From positions 53,251-117,250 of the forward strand of contig VBWC01000003.1 in NCBI GenBank assembly GCA_006218035.1: a DNA stretch of 64,000 nucleotides. The letters are read 5' to 3'. Both the position numbers and the translations under genes were made by a program. This DNA is from Gammaproteobacteria bacterium. GTDB taxonomy: Bacteria; Pseudomonadota; Gammaproteobacteria; VBWC01. Position 1 is the first letter of the stretch. The number at the start of each line of letters is the position of its first letter. The notes under the pieces were generated by a model, which ran no database searches, was not told where the DNA came from, and saw only the letters and a list, made by a program, of their open reading frames with translations. Shown here one piece after another: positions 37,083 to 47,172 of the stretch.

Positions 37083-38099
37083 ATGTCGAACCATATAACG
37101 CAGGCGTACCCAAAATCCGCTGCAATCCGCGGTGCCGACGACTGGGCACCGACCGCTTCGCTTGAGCACCTGAAAGCCCGCGCCGCGTTGCTGGCAGCCG
37201 TCCGCGCGTTTTTCGCTGCGCGCGGGGTTTGGGAGGTCGATACCCCGGTGTTGTCGGCAGCGACGACACCGGACTGCCATATCGACAGTTTCGAAACCCT
37301 GTATCACGGGCCGGGCGCTGGCGCTGGCCGCCGTTTGTACCTGCAGACATCGCCCGAGTACGCGATGAAGCGCTTGCTGGCCGCGGGCAGCGGGCCGATC
37401 TACCAGCTGGGAAAGGTATTTCGCAACGGTGAGTCCGGCCAGTGGCACAATCCGGAATTCACCATGCTGGAATGGTACCGCCCGGGATTCAGTTACGTTG
37501 CGCTGATGGACGAGGTCGAGGCGCTGGTTCGATCGGTTCTGCCGATACCGGCGGCGGACCGGATAACTTATCGCATGGCATTCTTGCGTCATGCCGGCAT
37601 CGACCCGTCACTGGCAACCACGGCGCAGCTGGCGGAGCAATGCGCGCCATTTGGGATACAGGGGGGCGCGGACGTCGACGACCGGGATTTCTGGCTGGAC
37701 GTATTGATGAGTCATCGTGTGGCGCCGGCTTTACGCGGCGGACCGCCGGTCTTCATCCACGAGTTTCCTGCGTCACAGGCGATGCTGGCACGTCTTCTTC
37801 CCGATGACCCGTCGGTCGCGGAGCGGTTTGAGTTCTATATCGACGGCGTCGAGATCGCCAACGGGTATGGTGAACTGGGCAGCGGTCGCGAGACACATGA
37901 GCGATTGATGACCGAGCAGCGGCGGCGCAAGCGCCATGGCGGCGCGGCGATCGCGGTTGACGCGCGGCTGATTGCGGCGTTGCAGGAGTCGTTTCCTGAT
38001 TGTGCCGGTGTGGCACTGGGTGTCGACCGGTTATTAATGCTGGCAGTGAACGCGAGCGCGATCGACGAGGTCGTCGCGTTCCCGATCGAGCGGGCTTGA
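37083..38099 (+). CDS. epmA: EF-P-(R)-beta-lysine ligase
   Basis: 338 residues. A lysyl-tRNA synthetase-like protein without the anticodon-binding domain that ligates beta-lysine to EF-P Lys34. It has class II motifs: YLQTSPEYAMKRLLAAG, VFRNGESGQWHNPEFTMLEWYRPG and the C-terminal GVALGVDRLLML. It lies downstream of efp on the same strand, and epmB is divergent, completing the pathway. Length matches E. coli EpmA. Confidence 0.96.
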   Translation: MSNHITQAYPKSAAIRGADDWAPTASLEHLKARAALLAAVRAFFAARGVWEVDTPVLSAATTPDCHIDSFETLYHGPGAGAGRRLYLQTSPEYAMKRLLAAGSGPIYQLGKVFRNGESGQWHNPEFTMLEWYRPGFSYVALMDEVEALVRSVLPIPAADRITYRMAFLRHAGIDPSLATTAQLAEQCAPFGIQGGADVDDRDFWLDVLMSHRVAPALRGGPPVFIHEFPASQAMLARLLPDDPSVAERFEFYIDGVEIANGYGELGSGRETHERLMTEQRRRKRHGGAAIAVDARLIAALQESFPDCAGVALGVDRLLMLAVNASAIDEVVAFPIERA

Positions 38100-38431
38100 A
38101 ACGCGCCCGTAGTTCGAAGCCGCGTTGTCGGGTCGCTTTACACGGACGGTGACTGTCCCGGCAGATGGTCGTTGGCCGGCATCATTGCCGGCATCCAACA
38201 GGCTAATATTTCAACCTATTTTATGTTGCTCACCTAGTGGGCACAGTAATTGCTTTTAATGGGCTGCACGGCCACGTCCAGTCGATTCGACATTTTCTTG
38301 ACGACAACGGCATATTACGTTTAAACAGAGGCAATGATCGTGACGACCGCGATTCCGGACGGTCGATAGGTGACGTCACGACTTTATGATATGGTTTTTA
38401 TCGATAGCGATATCGAGGGGATGGGAGGCGC
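38100..38431. other. Intergenic region without a gene
   Basis: 332 bases between epmA and the PilZ gene. No coding sequence is seen. The only patterns are a GCCGGC hairpin near 38178-38196, a TGACGTCA palindrome at 38371-38378, and a weak promoter-like TTGACG at 38298 with a poor -10 17 bases on. None is convincing. Confidence 0.4.
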
Positions 38432-38767
38432 ATGATCATGGAACAGCGATGGAGTACGCGGAGCCGCATAGCTCTCGACGTGGATCTCATCTTCGAAGGC
38501 ACCGAACGTAAAGGGTGTCGCACCCGGGACATCGGTCTCGGGGGTATTTTTCTGGAAATGAACAAAGAAGCACCTTCGAAAGACTCGATGGTTGAACTGA
38601 CATTCCGGTTGGGCAAGGGCGCTGAGTCGGCCGAGCACAAGATCATGGCCAAGGTGGTGCGCGTGTCGCACGACGGTGTTGGCTTGATGTTCCGCGATTT
38701 CGATGCCCGTGCGTTCCGGTCGTTGAAAGAACTGATTCATTACACGCAGGGCAATTCGGTACATTAG
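38432..38767 (+). CDS. PilZ domain protein
   Basis: 111 residues. A single PilZ domain, a c-di-GMP receptor. Seen: Arg-rich start (QRWSTRSRIALDVDL), then the second binding motif as RDIGLGGIFLEM, a variant of D/N-x-S-x-x-G with Leu-Gly in place of the Ser, and a C-terminal helix. Two starts are possible: ATG 38432, very close to the GGAGG sequence, or ATG 38438, at a better nine-base spacing. Flanked by epmA and convergent psd. The Ser-to-Leu change and lack of the canonical RxxxR leave c-di-GMP binding uncertain. Confidence 0.8.
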   Translation: MIMEQRWSTRSRIALDVDLIFEGTERKGCRTRDIGLGGIFLEMNKEAPSKDSMVELTFRLGKGAESAEHKIMAKVVRVSHDGVGLMFRDFDARAFRSLKELIHYTQGNSVH

Positions 38768-38770
38768 TCC

Positions 38771-39688
38771 TCAGGCATCGGCCGGCGCTGCCGGCTGCCG
38801 GTCGGTTGTTTTCGTTCCCAGTAATTGACCCATTCTGACCGTGGTATCGGCCGTCAGTCCGGCGGCCCATTCGACGCACGCCGGACCGAACAGCACGACA
38901 ACCGTCGATCCCATATTGAAGCGGCCCATTTCCGCGCCACGTTCAAGATGAACCGGGCGGTCCTCGTAGCTCCATGAGGCGACCTCACGGGGTCTGTGCG
39001 GTGTTACCTGCCCGGCCCAGACGGTTTCGATGCTCGCCACGCAGATGGCGCCAACCATCACCACAGCCATCGGCCCTGCCGCCGTTCGGTACACGCAAAT
39101 GACCCGTTCATTACGCGCAAACAGGTTGCGCACGGCGCGCGTCGTCAATCGATTTACGCTGAACAATTGTCCGGGCACGTAGATCATCTGTTCCAGATCG
39201 CCGGCGACCGGCATGTGTATCCGGTGGTAATCCTTGGGTGACAGATAGATGGTCGCGAACCGGCCGTTCCGGAACCGGCTCGCCAGTTCGCGTGAGCCGC
39301 CGAGCAGCGATTCCAGACTAAAGTAACGCCCCTTGGCCTGGAACAATCGTGTTTCGACGATATTGCCGATCTGGCTGACCGCACCATCGACCGGGCACGC
39401 GAGTTCGTTTTCCCCGGTGACGATCGGCCGGGCCGCGGGTTTCAGCGCGCGGGTAAAAAACGCGTTGAAACTATTGTAGGCGTGAGGGTCTGTTTCGAGC
39501 GCCTGCTGCATATCGACACCGAAACGCCCGACGAACCAGCCTGTAAACCGGTTCTTCACGGCTGGGCTCTCGATCCGCGTAAACCAATACATAAAGCGGG
39601 AAATGAGGTGCTGTGGGAACAAAAACTGCCACGCGACGAGGACTGCATCGATGTAGCGGCGTGCTACCGCAAAGGGATGATTCTGCAT
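38771..39688 (-). CDS. psd: Phosphatidylserine decarboxylase, pyruvoyl proenzyme
   Basis: 305 residues. Makes phosphatidylethanolamine at the inner membrane. The domain entry FNAFFTRALKPAARPI, the catalytic region CPVDGAVSQIG, HRIHMPVAGDL and FSVNRLTTRAVRNLFARNERV are typical of the E. coli-type enzyme. Self-cleavage should occur in FNMGSTVVVLF; the usual LGST is MGST here, a conservative change that keeps the Gly-Ser bond. It is convergent with the PilZ gene. Confidence 0.95.
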   Translation of the reverse strand: MQNHPFAVARRYIDAVLVAWQFLFPQHLISRFMYWFTRIESPAVKNRFTGWFVGRFGVDMQQALETDPHAYNSFNAFFTRALKPAARPIVTGENELACPVDGAVSQIGNIVETRLFQAKGRYFSLESLLGGSRELASRFRNGRFATIYLSPKDYHRIHMPVAGDLEQMIYVPGQLFSVNRLTTRAVRNLFARNERVICVYRTAAGPMAVVMVGAICVASIETVWAGQVTPHRPREVASWSYEDRPVHLERGAEMGRFNMGSTVVVLFGPACVEWAAGLTADTTVRMGQLLGTKTTDRQPAAPADA

Positions 39689-39816
39689 GTAAAATTAGCG
39701 TGTTTAAACACTTGCCGGTTATTGTGAGCCGCGTCAGTATAGCAACAATCGCGCGTTTACCTGGCATCCGGTCGATTTTTGTTCCCGGCGAGCCTCGCAA
39801 TGAAGGGGTCACGAAC

Positions 39817-40338
39817 TTGGTCCAGCACACGGAGGCTAATCCATCGGAATCCCTGGCGGCATTGTCCGTTCGGGTCGGCGATGCGTTGCGCCAGCGTCGT
39901 TGGAAGCTGGTCATTGCGGAGTCCTGTACCGGCGGTTGGGTGGCGCAGTCGATCACGTCAGTGAGCGGCAGTTCCGGCTGGTTCGACCGCGGTTTCATTA
40001 CCTACAGCGACGAATCGAAACAGGAGTTGCTGGGCGTTTCCGCGGACACGCTGGCTCGGAACGGTGCGGTAAGCGAACAGGCGGCACGGGAAATGGCTAC
40101 CGGGGCGTTGCGTGCGAGCCATGCGGACATCAGCCTCGCCGTCACCGGCATTGCCGGCCCCGGTGGCGGCACGCCGGACAAGCCGGTCGGTACCGTATGC
40201 TTTGCCTGGGCGGATAATGGGAGTGCGCCGCGCAGCATCACCTGCCATTTTACCGGCGACAGGCACGAGATACGCCGACAGTCGGTGTTACGTGCGCTGA
40301 AAGGATTGCTGACCGCACTTGCAGAACGGCAACGATAG
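39817..40338 (+). CDS. pncC: Nicotinamide-nucleotide amidohydrolase / CinA C-terminal family
   Basis: 173 residues. Only the CinA C-terminal domain is present, the NMN deamidase that recycles nicotinamide mononucleotide. Motifs: VIAESCTGGWVAQSITSVSGSSGWFDRGFITYSDESK and GIAGPGGGTPDKPVGTVCF. TTG 39817 is chosen because AAGGGG lies eight bases upstream; a GTG at 39724 would add 31 residues without a conserved match. The gene precedes recA, as in many gammaproteobacteria, and its end overlaps thpR by 20 bases. Confidence 0.9.
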   Translation: MVQHTEANPSESLAALSVRVGDALRQRRWKLVIAESCTGGWVAQSITSVSGSSGWFDRGFITYSDESKQELLGVSADTLARNGAVSEQAAREMATGALRASHADISLAVTGIAGPGGGTPDKPVGTVCFAWADNGSAPRSITCHFTGDRHEIRRQSVLRALKGLLTALAERQR

Positions 40339-40870
40339 ACAGCGGCTGTTTTTCGCGTTGTGTCCGACGGAGGCAGCGCGTGGCGAGCTGCTTGCGATCG
40401 CGCGCCGTGAGATTCCCGCTGCCGCCGGAACGTTGGTCGAGTCTGCGAATCTGCATATTACGCTGACGTTTCTGGGCGATCTGGCGCCAGCGCAACGTCG
40501 GTGCGTGGCGCAATTTGCCGCCGGCATTCGTGGCGAGACTATCGCATTGACGGTGGATCGCATCGGCTATTGGTGCGGGCCGGGCGTCGTCTGGGCAGGC
40601 GCGTCACAATCGCCCGGCTCATTACCACGTCTGGTTGAGCAGTTGCGCGCCGGGGTCTCGGAATGCGGTATTGATATTGACCCGCGACCGTTTGAGCTGC
40701 ATCTGACGCTGGTCCGCAAGACGAGCCAACCGGTCCAGCCGCGGGTACTCCGCGAACCATTGTCGCTTTCCTTTGATCGCTTCTGCCTGATGGCGTCTTA
40801 CCACGCGTCTGGCGGCGTGCGTTATGAGGCGGTCGAGTCGTGGCCGTTGCCGTCGACCGAATCTGCATGA
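40319..40870 (+). CDS. thpR: RNA 2',3'-cyclic phosphodiesterase
   Basis: 183 residues. 2H phosphoesterase that opens 2',3'-cyclic phosphate ends of RNA. Both HxTL motifs are present, HITL at 46-49 and HLTL at 128-131. The start is TTG 40319, inside the pncC gene (20-base overlap), which gives MQNGNDRQRLFFALCP as in the family. It lies between pncC and recA, a common position. Confidence 0.93.
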   Translation: MQNGNDRQRLFFALCPTEAARGELLAIARREIPAAAGTLVESANLHITLTFLGDLAPAQRRCVAQFAAGIRGETIALTVDRIGYWCGPGVVWAGASQSPGSLPRLVEQLRAGVSECGIDIDPRPFELHLTLVRKTSQPVQPRVLREPLSLSFDRFCLMASYHASGGVRYEAVESWPLPSTESA

Positions 40871-40978
40871 AATCAACCCGTTCGCGCCGAACACTCGTCA
40901 CGTCGCCGGTCGCCTTTCATGTCGCTGGCCGGTTATGGGATAATCGGCGCCATTCGGGGCGCGGCAATCAAATCGAAG

Positions 40979-40997
40979 CGCGAATACACGGTTCGCG
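40979..40997. promoter_or_regulatory. Inverted repeat in the recA leader
   Basis: CGCGAA (40979-40984) and TTCGCG (40992-40997) form a perfect 6-bp inverted repeat with a 7-bp spacer, 16 bases before the recA start. No CTG-N10-CAG E. coli LexA box is visible in the 143-bp upstream region. A candidate promoter is TTTCAT (40915-40920) and GATAAT (40939-40944). The repeat could be an operator of a divergent LexA or only a leader hairpin. Confidence 0.35.
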
Positions 40998-41013
40998 TTA
41001 AACGGGGGACTCA

Positions 41014-42069
41014 ATGGAAAGCACCATAGACAGCAACAAGAGCAAGGCGTTATCGGTAGCACTCGCGCAGATCGAAAAGCAGTTTGGCAAGGGCTCTGTC
41101 ATGCGCATGGGCGATGCCGGCGCGGTGCGTGACGTCGAGGTGATTTCGACCGGCTCGCTGGGTCTGGATATTGCGCTGGGCATCGGTGGTGTTCCCCGCG
41201 GCCGCGTTATCGAGATTTACGGCCCTGAATCCTCCGGCAAGACCACGCTCTCGTTGCAGATAGTGGCCGCGGCGCAGAAACTGGGCGGCGTCGCTGCATT
41301 CGTTGATGCGGAGCACGCGCTCGACCCCGGTTATGCCGCGAAAATCGGCGTCAACGTCGACGAATTACTCCTGTCGCAGCCCGATACCGGCGAGCAGGCG
41401 CTGGAAATTACCGACATGCTGGTGCGCTCCGGCGCCGTGGATGTCGTCGTGATCGACTCGGTTGCCGCGCTGACGCCGAAGGCCGAGATCGAGGGTGAAA
41501 TGGGCGACAGCCATATGGGATTGCAGGCGCGCTTGATGTCGCAGGCGTTGCGCAAGCTGACCGCGAATATCAAGCGCTCGAATACCCTGGTAATTTTCAT
41601 CAACCAGATCCGCATGAAGATCGGTGTCATGTTCGGTAATCCGGAGACCACGACCGGTGGCAACGCGCTCAAGTTTTATGCGTCCGTGCGCCTGGATATC
41701 CGCCGGATCGGTGCCATCAAGAAAGGTGACGAGATCATCGGCAACGAAACCCGCGTCAAGATCGTGAAGAATAAGATGGCGCCGCCGTTCAAGGTGGCAA
41801 CCTTCGATATTCTCTACGGTGAAGGTGTGTCGCGCGAGGGGGAGATCATCGATATCGGCGTCAAGGAGAATCTCGTCGAGAAGTCCGGCTCATGGTACAG
41901 CTACGGCGGCAACCGTATCGGTCAGGGTAAGGACAATGCGCGCGTCTATCTGAAAGAGAATCCAGAGATCGCCTTGGAGATCGAGGACAAGATACGCGCC
42001 AAGATGCTGTCGGGAGGCATGCACGTCTCGTCGGGTGTCGAGGAAGAAACGGCCGAGGCCGAGGCCTGA
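41014..42069 (+). CDS. recA: Recombinase A
   Basis: 351 residues. Strand exchange and SOS co-protease. Walker [10 protein letters not shown] at 70-78, the conserved [35 protein letters not shown] start, and Walker B region [22 protein letters not shown] are intact. No intein is present. The stop is followed directly by recX, whose frame is open across the recA stop codon. Confidence 0.98.
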   Translation: MESTIDSNKSKALSVALAQIEKQFGKGSVMRMGDAGAVRDVEVISTGSLGLDIALGIGGVPRGRVIEIYGPESSGKTTLSLQIVAAAQKLGGVAAFVDAEHALDPGYAAKIGVNVDELLLSQPDTGEQALEITDMLVRSGAVDVVVIDSVAALTPKAEIEGEMGDSHMGLQARLMSQALRKLTANIKRSNTLVIFINQIRMKIGVMFGNPETTTGGNALKFYASVRLDIRRIGAIKKGDEIIGNETRVKIVKNKMAPPFKVATFDILYGEGVSREGEIIDIGVKENLVEKSGSWYSYGGNRIGQGKDNARVYLKENPEIALEIEDKIRAKMLSGGMHVSSGVEEETAEAEA

Positions 42070-42116
42070 GCGAAAACGCATCACCAACAGCGGAAATCCG
42101 GCGCATCGCGACCGGG

Positions 42117-42527
42117 TTGCTGGCGCGGCGCGAACACGCTGTTGCAGAGTTACGCCATAAGTTGCTCGCGCGGGAATATCCCGAGACTGTTATCGACGAC
42201 GTGCTGGTAGAACTCCGCCAGCACGGACTGCAGAGCGACCGGCGTTTTACGGAAAGTTTTGTCCATGTCCGCGAACAGCGTGGCTGCGGACCGTTGCGCA
42301 TCCGGGCGGAACTGCGGGAGCGCGGCGTAGCGGTGGAGTTGATCGACGAGTTTGTCGATGTTAACGCGTTGTCGTGGGGCGAACGCCTTGCCGTGGTGCG
42401 GCGTAAACGTTTTGGCAACGACTATCCGCGTGATTACCGTGAACGCGCCAGACAGGCGCGTTTTTTACGGCACCGCGGTTTTACCACGGAACAGATACGG
42501 GACGAATTAAAAGCGTCCGGTGCATGA
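42117..42527 (+). CDS. recX: RecA regulatory protein RecX
   Basis: 136 residues from TTG 42117 (MLARREHAVAELRHKLLAREY). Helical three-repeat RecX protein that modulates RecA filaments. The reading frame continues upstream without ATG, GTG or TTG to a CTG at 42066 that overlaps the recA TGA as CTGA; using it would add 17 residues that include a usual RecX N-terminal helix (EIRRIATGLL). So the real start is uncertain, and a CTG start coupled to recA is possible. Confidence 0.85.
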   Translation: MLARREHAVAELRHKLLAREYPETVIDDVLVELRQHGLQSDRRFTESFVHVREQRGCGPLRIRAELRERGVAVELIDEFVDVNALSWGERLAVVRRKRFGNDYPRDYRERARQARFLRHRGFTTEQIRDELKASGA

Positions 42528-42601
42528 GCAGGACGAGGGTTGTGCGCGCTGCGCCGGAACTGTATTAATAACCAGCAAGAGCCCCGGTTGAAAGGTTATC
42601 G

Positions 42602-45217
42602 ATGACAAGCAGCGCAGAGTTACGTCAGACATTTCTTGAGTACTTTCGTCGGCACGGGCATGAGATCGTGCCGAGCAGTTCGCTCGTGCCGGTGAACGAT
42701 CCGACGCTGCTGTTCACCAACGCCGGCATGGTGCAGTTCAAGGATGTGTTTCTCGGGCATGACGCCCGTTCCTACCGGCGTGCAGCGAGTTCGCAACGTT
42801 GCGTGCGCGCCGGCGGCAAGCACAACGATCTCGAGAACGTCGGCTACACCGCCCGCCATCACACGTTTTTTGAAATGCTGGGCAACTTCAGTTTCGGCGA
42901 TTATTTCAAGCGTGAGGCGATCCAGTTTGCGTGGCAATTTCTGACGAAGGAGTTGCGGCTGGACCCCAAACGGTTGTGGATCACCGTGTACGAACAAGAT
43001 GACGAGGCCGCCGATATCTGGCTGAAGGAAATCGGCGTGGACCCGGCGCAATTCGCGCGTATCGGCGCCAGCGATAACTTCTGGTCGATGGGCGAGACCG
43101 GGCCATGCGGCCCCTGTTCGGAAATCTTTTTCGATCACGGCCCGGATATCGCGGGCGGGCCGCCGGGTACCCCGGATGCCGATGGCGATCGTTATGTGGA
43201 GATCTGGAATCTGGTGTTCATGCAGTACAACCGCGCGGCGGACGGCTCGTTGAAGCCGTTGCCGAAACCATCGGTGGATACCGGCATGGGGCTGGAGCGG
43301 TTGGCCGCGGTGATGCAGGGCGTTCATAACAACTACGACATCGATCTGTTCCGTGCGCTGATCGATGCGGCGGCCCGGTTGGCCGGTGCGCCTGACCGAT
43401 ACAGTCCGTCATTGCGCGTGATCGCGGATCACATCCGTTCCTGCGCGTTTCTGGTTATCGACGGCGTTATCCCGTCCAACGAGGGACGTGGCTATGTATT
43501 GCGGCGCATTATCCGGCGCGCGGTTCGTCACGGCTACGAACTCGGTATTTCCGAACCGTTTCTTTTCAAACTGGTCCTGCCTCTTGGAGAGCTGATGGGC
43601 GACGCCTATCCCGAGCTGGTGCAAAACCGCGCCGGAATAGAAAAAGTGTTGCGTCACGAAGAGGAGCGTTTTGCCGAGACGCTCGAACAGGGGATGAAGA
43701 TACTCAAGGACGAGGGCAACCTGGCTGCCGGGGGCGATCGCGTCATCGCCGGCGATGTCGTGTTCAAGCTTTACGATACCTATGGATTTCCGCCCGACCT
43801 GACCGCGGATTATGCGCGTTCCGTTGGTCTTAACATCGATATGGCGGGTTTCGAGACGCACATGGCGGCGCAACGCGAACGGGCGCGTGCCGCGAGCCAC
43901 TTCGGTGTTGATTACGGGGCAGGGCCCGAGATAACGGTGCCGACCGAGTTTACCGGGTACGAAGCTGTCGATGGTGCGGCGCGGATTGTTGCGCTGTTCA
44001 AGGTTAACCAGTCCGTCGATCGTCTGGTTGCCGGGGATGAGGGCGTGGTCGTGCTTGACCGGACACCGTTCTATGCTGAATCCGGTGGTCAGGCAGGCGA
44101 CCGTGGCTGTATCTCTGCCAATGACAGTCGGTTCGAGGTTACGGATACTCAGAAGGCGGGCGGTGGCAACAGCTTCGTGCATGTCGGCAAGGTTGTCAGC
44201 GGTACGTTGCAAACCGGTGACAGCGTCGCGGCAGAGGTCGATGCCGCGCGGCGTGGCGCGACGGCCAGGAATCATTCCGCAACACATCTGCTGCATGCGG
44301 CGTTGCGCGAGGTGCTTGGCGAGCACGTGGTGCAAAAAGGATCGCTGGTCGACGCGTCGAGGCTGCGGTTCGATTTTGCGCACTTTGCGCCCGTCACGCC
44401 TGAACAACTCGCGCGGGTTGAGCGGATCGTCCACGAGCAGATCCAGCTGAACGTGCCGGTCCAGACGCGTGTAATGTCTGTCAAGGATGCCATCGCGAGC
44501 GGCGCAATGGCGTTTTTTGGCGAGAAGTACGGCGACAAGGTACGCGTGTTGACGATGGGCGATTTCTCGTCCGAGCTGTGCGGTGGCACCCATGTACAAC
44601 GGACGGGTGACATCGGCGTGTTCAAGATCAGCAGCGAGGGCGGAGTTGCCGCCGGCGTACGCCGTCTTGAAGCGGTGTCCGGCGCTGCTGCCTTGCAGCG
44701 GATCGCCGAGGATGAACGGCGCCTGGCGGACGTTATGGCGCTGGTGAAGGGGGATCGCGACACGGTGCTGGATCGGGTCAGGCAGGTGATGGAGCGCAAC
44801 CGGCTGCTCGAGAAGGAGCTGGATCAGTTGAAGGGGAAGCTGGCCAGCCAGGCCGGTGGCGACCTGGCAGCGCGGGCCATCAATATCAATGGTCTCCAGG
44901 TGATCGCGGCGCGACTGGAGGGCATTGATGCGAAGGCGCTGCGGGATACCGTCGATCAGCTCAAGAACAAGCTCGGGTCGGCGGCGGTGGTGCTGGCCTC
45001 GGTCGCCGACAACAAGATCCGGCTGGTCGCGGGAGTCACCAAAGACTACGCCGATGCGATCCCGGCCGGTGAGCTGGTGAATGTGGTCGCCGAAAAGGTC
45101 GGTGGTCGCGGTGGCGGGCGCGCCGATATGGCGCAGGCCGGCGGTGACAACCCCGCCGCACTGGATGGGGCGCTGGCAGCGGTGTTGGACTGGGTACGGG
45201 AGCGCGTCACGCCATAA
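42602..45217 (+). CDS. alaS: Alanyl-tRNA synthetase
   Basis: 871 residues. Class II aaRS with aminoacylation domain ([55 protein letters not shown]), editing domain with [13 protein letters not shown] and CGGTHV zinc/His motifs, and the C-Ala domain at the end (DMAQAGG). Length is standard. AGGT is seen near the start ATG 42602. It sits between recX and lysC in the usual order. Confidence 0.98.
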   Translation: MTSSAELRQTFLEYFRRHGHEIVPSSSLVPVNDPTLLFTNAGMVQFKDVFLGHDARSYRRAASSQRCVRAGGKHNDLENVGYTARHHTFFEMLGNFSFGDYFKREAIQFAWQFLTKELRLDPKRLWITVYEQDDEAADIWLKEIGVDPAQFARIGASDNFWSMGETGPCGPCSEIFFDHGPDIAGGPPGTPDADGDRYVEIWNLVFMQYNRAADGSLKPLPKPSVDTGMGLERLAAVMQGVHNNYDIDLFRALIDAAARLAGAPDRYSPSLRVIADHIRSCAFLVIDGVIPSNEGRGYVLRRIIRRAVRHGYELGISEPFLFKLVLPLGELMGDAYPELVQNRAGIEKVLRHEEERFAETLEQGMKILKDEGNLAAGGDRVIAGDVVFKLYDTYGFPPDLTADYARSVGLNIDMAGFETHMAAQRERARAASHFGVDYGAGPEITVPTEFTGYEAVDGAARIVALFKVNQSVDRLVAGDEGVVVLDRTPFYAESGGQAGDRGCISANDSRFEVTDTQKAGGGNSFVHVGKVVSGTLQTGDSVAAEVDAARRGATARNHSATHLLHAALREVLGEHVVQKGSLVDASRLRFDFAHFAPVTPEQLARVERIVHEQIQLNVPVQTRVMSVKDAIASGAMAFFGEKYGDKVRVLTMGDFSSELCGGTHVQRTGDIGVFKISSEGGVAAGVRRLEAVSGAAALQRIAEDERRLADVMALVKGDRDTVLDRVRQVMERNRLLEKELDQLKGKLASQAGGDLAARAININGLQVIAARLEGIDAKALRDTVDQLKNKLGSAAVVLASVADNKIRLVAGVTKDYADAIPAGELVNVVAEKVGGRGGGRADMAQAGGDNPAALDGALAAVLDWVRERVTP

Positions 45218-45341
45218 TAACTGCCGCGTAACTTTACGCGCGCGGTGGTTTTGTCGTCTAATGAGCGCCTTTTACGCGCGCAACGGGCTCGTTTTTTAAC
45301 TCGCGCGCCTGGCAGAACAGGTTTTTTAGGTCGATCGTAGT

Positions 45342-46565
45342 ATGGGATTAATCGTTCAGAAGTTCGGCGGCACGTCGGTCGCATCGCCAAAGCATATCGA
45401 GAATGTGGCGGCCAGGGTGGCGGCTACCCGCGCCGCTGGTAGCGATGTTGTGGTTGTGGTTTCCGCGATGAGTGGCGAGACCAACCGTCTGCTGGCGCTT
45501 GCCCATGAAATTTCGCGGCGGCCGCTGCCGCGGGAGCTGGATGTGCTGCTTGCCACCGGCGAGCAAGTGACGATCGCGCTGTTGTCTATCGCGCTGGAAA
45601 AGATCGGCCTTGAAGCGCGCTCTTATACCGGCGGGCAGGTGCGCATCCTGACCGATAACAGTTTCAACAAGGCGCGTATCGTCGACATCGATGCGAATCG
45701 GATACACAAGGATCTTGCTGAAAAGCGCATCGTGGTTGTGGCCGGTTTTCAGGGTATCGATGAAGAAGGCAACATCACCACGCTCGGGCGCGGTGGTTCG
45801 GATACGACCGCTGTGGCCTTGGCGGCAGCGCTGAAGGCCGACGAGTGCCAGATTTATACCGACGTGGACGGGGTGTATACGACTGACCCGCGCGTTGTGC
45901 CGGAAGCTCGGCGCCTGGATCGCCTGACCTATGAAGAAATGCTTGAGATGGCCAGTCTGGGCGCCAAGGTGTTGCAGATCCGATCGGTGGAATTCGCCAG
46001 CAAGTACAACGTGCCGGTTCGGGTGTTGTCCTCATTCGCGGAGGGCCCGGGGACGCTGGTGACTAAAGAGGAAGAAGGTATGGAACAGGCATTGATTTCC
46101 GGAATCGCGTTCAATCGCGATGAGGCAAAGCTGACAATACGCGGTGTGCCGGATCAGCCGGGTGTCGCGTTCGGGATTCTTGGGCCAATCGGTCAGGCGA
46201 ATATTGAAGTCGACATGATCATCCAGAACGTCTCGAAAGAGGGTACGACCGACTTTACGTTTACCGTGCATCGCAATGATCTGGATCGCGGTCTCGAGAT
46301 CCTTCAGCGAACCGCGCAACAGTTGGGCGCCCGTGAGGTATCGGGCGACGAACGCATAGTCAAGATTTCGGTGGTAGGTGTTGGCATGCGGTCGCATGCC
46401 GGTATTGCAAGCACAATGTTTGAGGTGCTGGCGAAGGAACGCATTAACATCCAGATGATTTCGACATCGGAGATCAAGATCTCCGTCGTAGTGGACGAGA
46501 AGTACCTCGAACTGGCAGTACGCGCCTTGCATGAGGCGTTTGGTCTAGACCAGACGCCTGCCTGA
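45342..46565 (+). CDS. lysC: Aspartate kinase
   Basis: 407 residues. First enzyme of the aspartate family pathway. N-terminal KFGGTSVAS and MSGETNRLL, then GRGGSDTTAVALAAALKADECQIYTDVDGVYTTDPRVVPEA belong to the catalytic domain. Two ACT domains at the C-terminus (about 265-407) indicate allosteric feedback by lysine and/or threonine. Its position between alaS and csrA is common in gammaproteobacteria. Confidence 0.97.
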   Translation: MGLIVQKFGGTSVASPKHIENVAARVAATRAAGSDVVVVVSAMSGETNRLLALAHEISRRPLPRELDVLLATGEQVTIALLSIALEKIGLEARSYTGGQVRILTDNSFNKARIVDIDANRIHKDLAEKRIVVVAGFQGIDEEGNITTLGRGGSDTTAVALAAALKADECQIYTDVDGVYTTDPRVVPEARRLDRLTYEEMLEMASLGAKVLQIRSVEFASKYNVPVRVLSSFAEGPGTLVTKEEEGMEQALISGIAFNRDEAKLTIRGVPDQPGVAFGILGPIGQANIEVDMIIQNVSKEGTTDFTFTVHRNDLDRGLEILQRTAQQLGAREVSGDERIVKISVVGVGMRSHAGIASTMFEVLAKERINIQMISTSEIKISVVVDEKYLELAVRALHEAFGLDQTPA

Positions 46566-46669
46566 ATATTCGGGCCGATGGAACGGTCTGGCCGGGTAAT
46601 GAAATGCCCGGTCCGGGGTCTTATTGATATACGTCAGACCCTTGGTCGCGGTGGCTTGGGGCTCCTCCG

Positions 46670-46799
46670 GGAACAGGCAATTTTCGCTGGTTTTGTTACA
46701 GATTTCCGGGCTATGGCCGATAGGGACTCCAGGGATAAGGAAAAATTCTGGCCCGGGAATTCACTTCTGGCCTCAGGGCAGGAACAGACCCGGTAAGGA
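46670..46799 (+). promoter_or_regulatory. csrA leader with several GGA motifs (possible CsrA autoregulation)
   Basis: Seven GGA triplets lie in the 140 bases ahead of csrA, at about 46670, 46724, 46733, 46739, 46756, 46781 and 46797. The last is part of the AAGGAG ribosome site. CsrA binds GGA, and E. coli csrA is known to regulate its own translation through several sites, one overlapping the Shine-Dalgarno sequence. The motif density is seen; the regulation is inferred. Confidence 0.4.
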
Positions 46800-46808
46800 G
46801 ACAAAGTA

Positions 46809-47015
46809 ATGCTTATTTTGACCCGGCGAGTGGGTGAATCGCTAATCATCGGTGACGATGTCACGGTCACCGTTTTGGGGGTAAAGGGTAATCAGGTACG
46901 CATCGGTGTCGATGCGCCCAAGACCGTCACCGTTCATCGTGAAGAGATTTACGAGCGGATCAAGAAAGAAAAGGACGGTGAGACGGAAAAAACTACCCAA
47001 GGAGCGGGTTCCTGA
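46809..47015 (+). CDS. csrA: Carbon storage regulator CsrA
   Basis: 68 residues. RNA-binding protein that controls translation and stability of target mRNAs in motility, biofilm and carbon metabolism. Nearly canonical [24 protein letters not shown] and [20 protein letters not shown] include the RNA-contacting residues. AAGGAG eight bases before the ATG is strong. It lies between lysC and tRNA-Ser, and the window also holds pilus and flagellar genes likely to be its targets. Confidence 0.97.
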   Translation: MLILTRRVGESLIIGDDVTVTVLGVKGNQVRIGVDAPKTVTVHREEIYERIKKEKDGETEKTTQGAGS

Positions 47016-47172
47016 TCGTCCAGACCTTTACGTACGCCGTGTGCCCCGGTATCCTACGAACCCGGTGGCCACGGCTGGTGCAACCTGCCAGCGTTCCTGT
47101 CTGGTAATCGACACATTGCTGTAGTTGCAAGGCGCCAAACAGGCGTCGGCCATCCATATTTGAACCGTTTCC

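Noticed and set aside
46580..46625. CCGGG/CCCGG hairpin after lysC as a terminator
   Set aside because: The stem is short, the loop is long and there is no T-run, so it was not called.
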